Below, piece by piece: positions 30,249 to 37,234 of a DNA stretch of 41,196 bases; the first letter of the stretch is position 1, and every line of letters starts with the position of its first letter. Location: contig QZWS01000008.1 of assembly GCA_004114245.1 (NCBI GenBank), positions 1 through 41,196 of the forward strand, read 5' to 3'. Source of the stretch: Zoopage sp. CT-All. Its lineage: Eukaryota; Zoopagomycota; Zoopagomycetes; Zoopagales; Zoopagaceae. Position numbers and translations under genes: made by a program. The notes below the pieces were generated by a model. That model did not search any database and had not been told where the DNA came from. It worked only from the letters and a program-made list of their open reading frames with translations.

Positions 30249-30360
30249 CTTTGGCCACGAAATGAACAATTGCCATGGCCCTCCTCTCGCCCTCGCAATT
30301 TTCAGCCATCCCACCCACCCCGCTTCACGCCAACCCAACCGCACACCTGCATTCGAACGC

Positions 30361-30369
30361 CTCTAGAAC
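30361..30369 (+). promoter_or_regulatory. CTCTAGAAC start-proximal motif, cluster gene 1
   Basis: CTCTAGAAC 10 nt before the ATG. TCCTAGAAC or TCTAGAC variants precede the other four cluster genes. No GT occurs in the ~90 bases upstream, so it is unlikely to be a 3' splice site of a short leader intron; an initiator or transcription-start element is more likely. Confidence 0.5.
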
Positions 30370-30378
30370 ACCACCATC

Positions 30379-31014
30379 ATGCGCACATTCACCACCAGTT
30401 TTGTCTTTGCCGCCGCCATCACCCTTCTGGCCACCGCCCTTCTGGCCACCGCCACACACGCCGCAGCACACAAGCCCGCGGCAGCCCCCGCTGGCCCCTC
30501 CCTCGAGCGCCGTGGCATCTGGAAGATGGCCAAATACGGTCTCGCCGCCACCGGCGCCGTCTATGCAGGCAAGAAAATATCTGACCACCGCCGCAATGTC
30601 CGCGAGGAGCGGCGCCAGGCGGAGGCCAATCAGGAAGAGCTGGAGCAGCTGCGGGCGGAGCGGGAGGAATTGGCACAGCTGCGGGCGGAGCGTAATCAGG
30701 CAGCGAGGAGGCCTCGCGTGGTGGTTAGCAGCGTCCGGCAGCGTCAGCCGCGTGTCACGGTAGTGCAGGATGATGGCGAAGATATGGATGTCGATGAGCC
30801 GCGTGCTGCGCCGCGTCGTGTCACGGTGGTGCAGGATGACGGTGAAGATATGGATGTCGACGGCGATGAACCGCAGACTGGCGCGGATGATGAAGAAGTC
30901 GTGGATGCTGACGACGAGGAGCCGCGGACGTTACCAATGACGCGTCCTTCGCCGCAGCGTCCACGTGTGGCGACGCGCCGTGTGACGCGTGTTACCGTGC
31001 GCCATGCCCAGTAG
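30379..31014 (+). CDS. Secreted acidic/basic block protein, cluster gene 1
   Basis: 211 aa, unrecognised family. Signal peptide ~1-28 (FVFAAAITLLATALLATATHA), short Pro/Ala stretch, possible Kex2-like site LERRG, then a glycine/alanine-rich hydrophobic segment (MAKYGLAATGAVYAGKK). A strongly helical charged region follows (EERRQAEANQEELEQLRAER, with EELxQLRAER repeated), then two copies of RVTVVQDDGEDMDVD, an acidic stretch (DDEEVVDADDEEP) and a basic C-terminus rich in RVT. The layout signal peptide, Gly-rich hydrophobic helix, then charged tail recurs in the next three genes. Function unknown. Confidence 0.68.
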   Translation: MRTFTTSFVFAAAITLLATALLATATHAAAHKPAAAPAGPSLERRGIWKMAKYGLAATGAVYAGKKISDHRRNVREERRQAEANQEELEQLRAEREELAQLRAERNQAARRPRVVVSSVRQRQPRVTVVQDDGEDMDVDEPRAAPRRVTVVQDDGEDMDVDGDEPQTGADDEEVVDADDEEPRTLPMTRPSPQRPRVATRRVTRVTVRHAQ

Positions 31015-31495
31015 TGGCGGTGTGCTAAACGAATGAATGCGCTATGTCATTGAGCTACTTGTCCTTATTAAGAAGCATTCTGTGCAATTTATCCACATGT
31101 TGGATGCACTGGTGGAATATGATCGCTATACCTTGGAATGACCTCGGAACATAGATTTCTTCTACCACTTCCTCTATCAAGTTATGAACAATAATTCTCT
31201 ACTGTATACTATTCAATCCCTATGTTTTAACATATACTTAGATTTAATAACTTGCTTGCTAAACAATATAAAAAAGGCATTAACCTTTGATTACTTTACC
31301 AGTTCATTCAAACAATTGCAGTCTTTAGAGAAGCTGGAATAGCATTGGTAAGATCAGAACAGTCGGAGTAGAATGCGGTGATGCTGAGATGGCATATATT
31401 GGACATGCTCGGCTTTGGAGACGACTGCGGAGGCATGGCGGATGCGGGCACGGCGAGGCAGTGATCACGGACGTCTCGTCAATGAAGCTTGATCG

Positions 31496-31503
31496 CCACA
31501 TGG
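31496..31503 (+). promoter_or_regulatory. CCACATGG E-box, secreted cluster gene 2
   Basis: CCACATGG 183 bp upstream of the ATG at 31679, one base from the CCACGTGG sites before cluster genes 1 and 4. Confidence 0.35.
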
Positions 31504-31620
31504 CCCTCTCGAGCTAGAACGTGTCCACACCCGTGGCCGCCACCCGCTCTACTCTTCTTTTCACCACTCGCCTCACCCTCGACCTCGCACACGCACACGC
31601 AGATCCAATTCTTGCACCGC

Positions 31621-31629
31621 TCCTAGAAC
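31621..31629 (+). promoter_or_regulatory. TCCTAGAAC motif, cluster gene 2
   Basis: TCCTAGAAC 49 nt before the start at 31679, following a long C-rich stretch without GT; same motif as at 32579-32587. Confidence 0.45.
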
Positions 31630-31678
31630 CTGACACACGCCTCCGCATTCCACGACACTCTCGAACTCCATACACACC

Positions 31679-32089
31679 ATGCGCACCGCCTCCTGCTACG
31701 TCGCCACCGCCGGCATCGCCCTCGTCTGTCTCACCGCGCTCACCCCCGTCGTCGAGAGCCGCAACTTTCTTAAAAATGCCGCCCTCTTTGGCGGTGCCCA
31801 CTATGTCGGCAACAAGGCCTTCAATGCCGTGACGGGCTCAAGGAATAATGGCATGCTTACAAAGCTCGCTATCGGTGGCGCAACTTACTATGGTGGTAAA
31901 AAGCTATACAAGTATGCGAAGGGCAAAAAGAGGGCGCGCTACTCGGGGATGGGCTACCCAGGAACGGGCTACTCAGGAGCGGGCTATCCGGGTGCGAGGA
32001 AGCGCAAAGGCCTATTCACCAAGAAGAACCTCGCCATCGCCGGTGTTGCCGGACTTGGTGCGTACGGGGCCCACCGGTACTTCAGCTAA
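31679..32089 (+). CDS. Secreted Gly/Tyr/Lys-rich protein, cluster gene 2
   Basis: 136 aa. Signal peptide ~1-27 (VATAGIALVCLTALTPVVES). The mature part has two hydrophobic glycine-rich segments (LFGGAHYVGNKAF and LAIGGATYYGGKKLYKYAK) each followed by Lys/Arg, then a short tandem repeat GMGYPGTGYSGAGYPG flanked by KKRAR and KRK, and a third hydrophobic segment (LAIAGVAGLGAYGAHRYF). No cysteines after the signal peptide. The alternation of small-residue hydrophobic and cationic segments suggests membrane-active or wall-binding behaviour, but that is speculation. Same general layout as its neighbours. Confidence 0.66.
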   Translation: MRTASCYVATAGIALVCLTALTPVVESRNFLKNAALFGGAHYVGNKAFNAVTGSRNNGMLTKLAIGGATYYGGKKLYKYAKGKKRARYSGMGYPGTGYSGAGYPGARKRKGLFTKKNLAIAGVAGLGAYGAHRYFS

Positions 32090-32594
32090 GGTATGCTGCT
32101 ATGTATCGTGGGTCTTAAGTGGATGCGCTGTGTTGAATCTTGGTCCTCGGTTGGTGCAATGAAATGACGACCATTTATCATGAATTGAAGAGTGCATCAT
32201 AATAGCCTGTCCACGACGCCCAACCTACTGGCCATGCACCACCACCACGCTGTTGCATCTAGATATGTATTGAACATTCGACATCCAGCACATAGCCTGC
32301 CTACGCATCCATAGCTTGGCAGCTGATGCAGCCTCGGATAAGACGCCAAATGGGGCTGCTGAATCAGCAATGCACCATCGACGTGGTCACTGCAGTGATT
32401 GTGGCTGCGGCAGAGCATCTATTCCTGGAGAGCCTGCACTTGGGGTCCATGTGCGCGCCCTTTTCTTCGGCGCGGCCACCACGAGGCAGCCAGCCACTTC
32501 TTCTCTACCCCGCCACCCGCACGCAAACGCCTCCATCCCGCACGCACTTTTCCCACGACTCCTCGCATCCAGCACTCATCCTAGAACACACTCC
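32090..32594. other. Intergenic between cluster genes 2 and 3
   Basis: No separate gene. The frame from 32316 is an in-frame extension of gene 3 and is not used: the signal peptide and the TCCTAGAAC motif at 32579-32587 place the start at 32595. A CCATGTG site lies near 32447. Confidence 0.55.
32579..32587 (+). promoter_or_regulatory. TCCTAGAAC motif, cluster gene 3
   Basis: TCCTAGAAC 7 nt before the ATG at 32595; identical to the motif at 31621-31629. Confidence 0.5.
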
Positions 32595-33047
32595 ATGCGT
32601 ACGTTCTCTCTCGCCGCAACCGCCCTTGCTCTCCTCGCCTGCGTCGCCACCCTCGACGCGGCGTCGACCTCGACCACTGCCTCGGCCCCTGTCCCATCCG
32701 CCACGGAGCACCACCTGGTGGCCCGCGGCTACAAGAAAGGACTCTTAGCCGGCGGTGCCTTCGCCGCCCTCGGCACCGGTTTATTGGTGAATAAATACCA
32801 AAAGAACAAGCAAAAGCGAAAGTACAAGTGGAAGAAGCAGCAGAAGAAGCAGAAGTATAGGAATAAGATGTGGCTCCAGGAGCAGCAACACCAGAGGGAG
32901 CTGGATGCCATGGCCGCCAATCAGCAGCCTATGATTGTTCAGGTGGCTGCTCCGGTGCCGGTGGTTTACTCGCAGAGGGTGAGCCTGCCCAAGAAGAAGA
33001 GGAAGACTGTTGTCAAAGTGTACCATGATGATGATGATGCTGCATGA
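32595..33047 (+). CDS. Secreted Lys-rich protein, cluster gene 3
   Basis: 150 aa. Signal peptide ~1-22 (SLAATALALLACVATLDA), Ser/Thr/Pro-rich stretch, possible propeptide site near HLVARG, then KKGLLAGGAFAALGTGLLVN (glycine-rich hydrophobic) followed by an extremely basic run (YQKNKQKRKYKWKKQQKKQK), a Gln-rich segment, and a tail with KKKRK and a terminal DDDDAA. The start is chosen at MRTF, matching cluster gene 1 (MRTF) and the position after the shared TCCTAGAAC motif. Function unknown; a cationic peptide or cell-surface role is conceivable. Confidence 0.66.
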   Translation: MRTFSLAATALALLACVATLDAASTSTTASAPVPSATEHHLVARGYKKGLLAGGAFAALGTGLLVNKYQKNKQKRKYKWKKQQKKQKYRNKMWLQEQQHQRELDAMAANQQPMIVQVAAPVPVVYSQRVSLPKKKRKTVVKVYHDDDDAA

Positions 33048-33559
33048 TGAATGAATGAACGAGTGCTTTACGATTCTACCAGTGGCTGCACTGTCAGTTG
33101 AATGTGCTGCATAGTATCAAACAAATCGCTGCTATGATAATGCTCAAACATCGCCATGGTGGAATTAAGCAGCAAGTCTCACTAGATGCGCTCTGGATTT
33201 GGCTCACTCAGCATTGTTATAGAATAAGCATGGTGTAAGTTCCACAAGATTCACTCTGCCAAATCTGCCCCAACACCTTCTCCCATTATTGATTATCATC
33301 CACCATAGTACACATAGTAGACCCAGCACAAGGTACCATCTTCCTGCCTAGTCATCCCCTGCCTCTATCCCCTCTGGCCACTCACTTATTGTCATGCAAA
33401 AGCACACAAAGTGAGGATGAATTTGAAGCATAAATGCCTGACTGCACTTGCTGGTGCTCTTCCCCCTCCTCAACTATGCTCTCTGTCTAGGAGAAGGAAT
33501 GACTGTCTCCTGCGCTTAGAGGCTCGGGTGTGGCACACCATCGCATGTTGCTCGAAGCG

Positions 33560-33567
33560 CCACGTGG
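33560..33567 (+). promoter_or_regulatory. CCACGTGG E-box, cluster gene 4
   Basis: Palindromic CCACGTGG 164 bp upstream of the ATG at 33724, identical to the site before cluster gene 1. Confidence 0.45.
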
Positions 33568-33652
33568 TTTTAGCCCAAAAAACGCATCCCCGCCACGCGC
33601 CCGCCACCAGTCTTTCTCCCCACCTACCCGTCCACCGTCGCCACCGATCGCA

Positions 33653-33662
33653 TCCTCTAGAC
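33653..33662 (+). promoter_or_regulatory. TCCTCTAGAC motif, cluster gene 4
   Basis: Variant of the cluster's start-proximal motif, 61 nt before the ATG. Confidence 0.4.
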
Positions 33663-33723
33663 GCGCATACGCTTCCCATTCAACCCACGATCACGCCAAC
33701 AGTCACCACACAACACCCACATC

Positions 33724-33966
33724 ATGCGCTGCTCTGCCCTGTTTCTCGCCGTCTGCGCCATTTTCGCTTTGACCCACCCCGCTGCCGTCACCAATCCCAC
33801 CGCCCACGCCGCACCTTTTACCTTGTCAGGTGGCCAGGGAGTAGCTGCCGGTATTGCTGGGACACTGGTAGCTGGAGGCATCTTCGCGGTGGCGCGTAAC
33901 GTGCATAAGAAGAAGAAGCAGGCAGCCGAGGCCACAAGTGAGGATAACAAGACCGAGGATGGCTGA
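33724..33966 (+). CDS. Small secreted protein, cluster gene 4
   Basis: 80 aa. Signal peptide ~1-30 (ALFLAVCAIFALTHPAA; small residues near TAHAA). A single glycine-rich hydrophobic segment (GVAAGIAGTLVAGGIFAVA) is followed by VHKKKKQ and an acidic tail (EATSEDNKTEDG). This is the minimal version of the cluster architecture. The hydrophobic stretch is long enough (about 20 residues) to span a membrane, so the product could be a small type I membrane protein. No known family. Confidence 0.64.
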   Translation: MRCSALFLAVCAIFALTHPAAVTNPTAHAAPFTLSGGQGVAAGIAGTLVAGGIFAVARNVHKKKKQAAEATSEDNKTEDG

Positions 33967-34385
33967 GGGTGGAGTTTGTTTCTTGATGCACTGTGTTTTG
34001 ATACGACATTTTATGCAGCACTGTGGACTGTGTTTGAATTCTGTAGTCGTACATCGCTTTACTCTCGCTGTAGTCGTACATCACTTTATTTTGACGTTCA
34101 ACTGCCGAGTGGGCCTGACATTGGCAATGCGCGCTTTGCGACGCCCATACATGAGACATTGTAGCTACGCACTTGAGCACTTGTGCCCTCCAACAGGACT
34201 CGGGACCTTGCCCCGAGACTGCCACCGTAATCCGCTGGGCGTGGTTGGGGGCTCCGTAGCCTGGTCTGAGCTAAGCGGGTGAATGCACTTTCCATACACT
34301 GCCCTTGATAGGGTCGTACATCACTTTATTCATATACGGTAACATCTGCAACTGCGGCGCGAAATACCACGGCCGACGCTGGTGC
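33967..34385. other. Convergent intergenic with repeated poly(A)-like unit
   Basis: No gene supported. Contains three copies of CTGTAGTCGTACATCACTTT or close variants (see repeats). The 34095-34310 part has a hairpin CTCGGG...CCCGAG and A-box-like sequence on the minus strand but does not fold as a tRNA. Confidence 0.5.
34041..34090. repeat. 27-bp tandem repeat with AATAAA on minus strand
   Basis: CTGTAGTCGTACATCRCTTTA occurs at 34041-34061 and 34068-34088, and its core GTCGTACATCACTTTATT again at 34313-34330. On the minus strand each full copy reads AATAAAGTGATGTACGAC. The 34313-34330 copy lies ~56 nt after the stop of the minus-strand gene ending at 34386, where a poly(A) signal is expected. 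Confidence 0.6.
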
Positions 34386-34565
34386 CTAGACGTTCCCACC
34401 ACCGCCGAGTTGGATGGATGTTGATGCCATGCCGGTGGTGAGGGTCGCGGTTGCCGACGATACCACTGGAGCTGCTCGACACAGTGACGAGGGCATGGTG
34501 ATGGCGAGTGTCGCAAGAACGAGCGCAGAGGCAAAACAGAGGAAACGAGTACGGGACAGGGGCAT
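34386..34565 (-). CDS. Small secreted protein, cluster gene 5 (59 aa)
   Basis: Short frame on the minus strand: MPLSRTRFLCFASALVLATL then AITMPSSLCRAAPVV and a Ser/Thr/Ala-rich mature part ending QLGGGGNV. Residues 1-30 form a good signal peptide with cleavage near CRA-A. Inclusion rests on the signal peptide plus conserved upstream elements: a TCTCTAGACC motif 32 nt before the ATG and a CCACATGG site (minus strand, 34650-34643) about 78 bp upstream, as for the other four cluster genes, and an AATAAA downstream. It has only a weak glycine-rich end rather than the full hydrophobic helix. Could be a decayed copy. Confidence 0.5.
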   Translation of the reverse strand: MPLSRTRFLCFASALVLATLAITMPSSLCRAAPVVSSATATLTTGMASTSIQLGGGGNV

Positions 34566-34597
34566 GCTGGCGTGAAGGTTGCGGTGAGTGCGCGGAA

Positions 34598-34607
34598 AGG
34601 TCTAGAG
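34598..34607 (-). promoter_or_regulatory. TCTCTAGACC motif, cluster gene 5
   Basis: Minus-strand TCTCTAGACC 32 nt before the start at 34565; variant of the shared cluster motif. Confidence 0.4.
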
Positions 34608-34760
34608 ATGGATGGGCGTGTTGTGAAACTCGGAGATGCGAGCCATGTGGCTGGCTGCATCGCCATGCCCTTGTCCATGCCCATTTGCACTATCACAGGG
34701 AAACATTTCTTGTATCAGAAACAACTATCCATAAAGCCACTCATACGACGCACCAAGTAC

Positions 34761-36809
34761 TTATTTTAGTTTGAGGAGCACTAGCAAGCCAACAAGCACA
34801 ATGCCAATGCCCACGCCCGCGCCAATGAGCACCTCGGGCGGAAGACTTGTAGGGGCTGAAGAGGCGCCCGACGCATTGTCTGCTGCCTCGCTCCCCTTCG
34901 CCGGCCCTTTTCCGCGACGACCCAGCTTCTCCCGCGCTGATACGACGCCGTTTTCTTCCCGTGACTCGGCCACAGGCTTGGCTGCCACAGCAGGCTCCTC
35001 CTTCACCACCATCCCAGTGATCACCAGCTGAACCTTGTCCTGGCCTTGGCGCCGCGCATGCGTGATTGCATCGATGACGTCCTCTGACGTGGCAATAAAC
35101 ACATGGTCGCCCTCGTCGTCCACGTAGCAAATGCCAATCTCAAACCTCGGCTCGGTATTGAGCTTGCCAAACACAACCTGGCGGAACGCATCGACCCCCT
35201 CCGACGGCGTGAACGCAAACCTATGGGTGGTGTCGTCGCGCGGGTCGCGGAACTTGAACGGAAATCGAACGGTGTCCGGCAGTGGCGCAACGGAGCCGGC
35301 ACCACCGTGCGGACCAATGGCAGCCTCAACCGGAGCAGCATGGTGATGCTCTGTGCCGCCGACTGCCGATGCCGACTCGTTCGGATACACTTCTTGGTGG
35401 CCGGCCATGCTTGACGCCACCGTTCCGCCAGCACCACCTCCGGGCGCATGGGACCCCGACAGCTGCGACTCCGTGTCTCCGTCAGCATGGTACCCAAAGA
35501 ACTTGTTCCACACCGGGCCTTCGGCCGCATCCTGCCCGCCCGTGGCCTGGCCGCCTCCGCCATCCACAGAGTTCATCTGCTCGAGCGTGAAATGCGTCAG
35601 CCGCAGCACATCCACCACTGCCAGGAGGTGCCCGGTCTCCTTCTCCACAACCGGCAGATTCAAGTACCGCCCGTCGTGCATCTTGCGCAGCGCGTCGATC
35701 ACCGTCATTGTCGGCGGTGCAACATCCGGGTGCGGCGTCATAACACGGACAACGCTGCATGCCTCTGGGCGCAATCCGGCTGCAATGACGCGCAGCACCA
35801 CGTCTTTGGTTGTAAAGATGCCCGTCACCTGGCCATGCTCCATCACCACCACCGCCGTTACGCGCCGATCCTTCATCAGACGCGCCGCCTCGTGGACATA
35901 CGTGCGCGGCGTAACCTCGGCCGGGTCAGCGTCGTGGTCGAGAATCGACTGGAGGTCGGGGCATGCCATGCGGTCGCGCAGCGCCTCGACGAAGGACATG
36001 ACGGCGGCGGGGTGCATCCCCGCGGGCATCGCTCCCGCCCCCGCCCCACCGGTCCACTCGCGCTCCACCCCCTCAAACGCTTCATACAGCTTCTTGCTGC
36101 TGTTGTATGCACGCTCCATCTTCTCCAGCGCCTCGTACATGCACTTGTTGATGTCCAGCAGCCCGACCACATCGCCGTCGGCGTTGCACACGGGCAGGTG
36201 GCGGAAATGCCGCGCCACCATCACCTCGAGCGCATCCTGCGCGGGCGCATCCACCGTCACGCAGTACGGCGACGGCGTCATGATGTGCCGCACCAGCGTC
36301 CCATGCGGATCCAAATTCTCCGCAACGACGCGGAACGCCAAATCCTTGGCCGTGAAGATCCCCGCCAGGTGCTCCTCCGCATCCACCACCAGCACGCAGT
36401 CTGCGCGCTTTGCCGCCATCAGCTGCGACGCCTCGACCACGGAGAGCGAGTCGCGCACCGTCAGCGCCTGGGTGGGACGCAGCGCGCCCACGGTGCCGGG
36501 CACCCGCTGGTGGGCGGGCAGGGGCACCACGCCGTTGTCGCGATCCCGCCGCGAGGACTTGCCCTTCCGGATGAGCTCTGCTTCGAATTTCTTTCGGATG
36601 GCCTCGTCGCGCCGGGCCTGGCGGGTGCGCGCGGTGTCGGAGGAGGCGTCGGCGTCGGCAGTCGAGGCCGAGGCCGCGGAGCCCGGCCCGCCTGCGTTGA
36701 GGGCCGAGGAGCGGGAGGCGCCCGAGAGCATTGAGCGGCGATTGCCCGCAACGGGGCTGGAGCGGTGCGGCGAGCCGTCTGGACGGACGCTGGCTCGGCG
36801 CGAGGACAT
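34761..36809 (-). CDS. CBS x4 / PB1 / tail-anchor protein (Mug70-like)
   Basis: 682 aa, intronless. Ser/Arg-rich N-terminus, a basic helix (RRDEAIRKKFEAELIRKG), then four CBS motifs in two pairs: ALTVRDSLSVVEASQLMAAK..GIFTAKDLAFRVV, IMTPSPYCVTVDAPAQDALE..GLLDINKC, EVTPRTYVHEAARLMKD..GIFTTKDVVLRVI, and VMTPHPDVAPPTMTVIDALR..AVVDVLRL. A PB1 domain follows (RFPFKFRDPRDDTTHRFAFT ... CYVDDEGDHVFIATSEDVIDAI, ~535-620). It ends with a single C-terminal transmembrane helix (VLIGAGVGIGIVLVGLLVLLKLK). The same arrangement is known in fission yeast Mug70 and other fungal CBS/PB1 proteins. CBS pairs usually bind adenine nucleotides and PB1 mediates hetero-oligomers. Probably tail-anchored, organelle unknown. 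Start at MSSRRAS; a longer frame from 36929 is unlikely. Confidence 0.85.
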   Translation of the reverse strand: MSSRRASVRPDGSPHRSSPVAGNRRSMLSGASRSSALNAGGPGSAASASTADADASSDTARTRQARRDEAIRKKFEAELIRKGKSSRRDRDNGVVPLPAHQRVPGTVGALRPTQALTVRDSLSVVEASQLMAAKRADCVLVVDAEEHLAGIFTAKDLAFRVVAENLDPHGTLVRHIMTPSPYCVTVDAPAQDALEVMVARHFRHLPVCNADGDVVGLLDINKCMYEALEKMERAYNSSKKLYEAFEGVEREWTGGAGAGAMPAGMHPAAVMSFVEALRDRMACPDLQSILDHDADPAEVTPRTYVHEAARLMKDRRVTAVVVMEHGQVTGIFTTKDVVLRVIAAGLRPEACSVVRVMTPHPDVAPPTMTVIDALRKMHDGRYLNLPVVEKETGHLLAVVDVLRLTHFTLEQMNSVDGGGGQATGGQDAAEGPVWNKFFGYHADGDTESQLSGSHAPGGGAGGTVASSMAGHQEVYPNESASAVGGTEHHHAAPVEAAIGPHGGAGSVAPLPDTVRFPFKFRDPRDDTTHRFAFTPSEGVDAFRQVVFGKLNTEPRFEIGICYVDDEGDHVFIATSEDVIDAITHARRQGQDKVQLVITGMVVKEEPAVAAKPVAESREENGVVSAREKLGRRGKGPAKGSEAADNASGASSAPTSLPPEVLIGAGVGIGIVLVGLLVLLKLK

Positions 36810-37234
36810 GCGGAGAGTTGTGGGGGCGGATAGTAGCGACACCAATATACCGTATTTGCATGAGCATCGACGTGGGCCTCCTAGCACACCTCCAAGGCCT
36901 TGTGATGCCCACGGGAAATGGATTTGCATTGCTCCTCCAAGGCCTTGTGTCTGTCGTCTGAAGCAGCTGGCCAGTGGTATGTTTGCTGGAATGCTGCTTC
37001 AGATGAGTGTCAGATGGTGCTGCCATTGGCGGCCACGTCATACCCCCGGAACAGGGCAATTATGTACTAGCACCCAGGCAGCCATTACTCAGCTCCTGGG
37101 TGCTCAATCAAGGGCTTTGCCGGATGGTCGTACCGCTGACGTGGCCGGCTCGAGGCTCCAGCCTGCCACTGAGGCGGGTCCGTCTCCCTGCTCTCATTCA
37201 ATCCCTTCTCACCTCTCTCTCTGCCGTCGTTGCC
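36810..37234. promoter_or_regulatory. Divergent promoter with palindromes (CBS/PB1 versus protease)
   Basis: 425 bp between start codons. It holds two copies of the perfect palindrome CAAGGCCTTG (36894-36903 and 36938-36947) in a repeated CTCCAAGGCCTTGTG context, and an 11-bp inverted repeat TCTGAAGCAGC (36957-36967) / GCTGCTTCAGA (36993-37003) with a 25-nt spacer. Such dyads are candidate binding sites for dimeric regulators or a small cruciform; function inferred only. Confidence 0.45.

Larger units (their letters stand above)
29976..30378. other. Intergenic upstream of secreted gene cluster
   Basis: No gene. AT-rich in 30060-30210, then a CCACGTGG E-box (30241-30248), a GT-free C-rich stretch (about 30265-30360) and the CTCTAGAAC motif just before the next start. 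Confidence 0.55.
31015..31678. other. Intergenic with an AT-rich patch
   Basis: No gene seen. Bases about 31060-31340 are distinctly AT-rich compared with neighbours (for example TTTAATAACTTGCTTGCTAA, ATATAAAAAAGGCATTAACC). The last ~180 bp carry CCACATGG (31496-31503), a C-rich stretch and TCCTAGAAC (31621-31629) before the next gene. Confidence 0.55.
33048..33723. other. Intergenic between cluster genes 3 and 4
   Basis: No gene supported; the frame at 33411-33899 lacks a convincing signal peptide and is read through the next gene's leader in another frame. Contains CCACGTGG (33560-33567) and TCCTCTAGAC (33653-33662). Confidence 0.5.

Noticed and set aside
30270-30369. CTCTAG before secreted cluster gene 1 as a 3' splice site of a 5' UTR intron
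   Set aside because: No GT occurs in the ~90 bases upstream, while introns in this genome are 42-74 nt; the motif is better read as a start-proximal promoter element.
32316-32594. In-frame upstream extension of secreted cluster gene 3
   Set aside because: It would bury the signal peptide and override the shared TCCTAGAAC context.
34095-34310. tRNA-like sequence on the minus strand (A-box-like TAGCTCAGACCAGG and hairpin CTCGGG/CCCGAG)
   Set aside because: D-stem pairs, but no acceptor stem, anticodon arm or TTCRANY T-loop can be formed; the loop GCAAGGT is wrong for a T arm.
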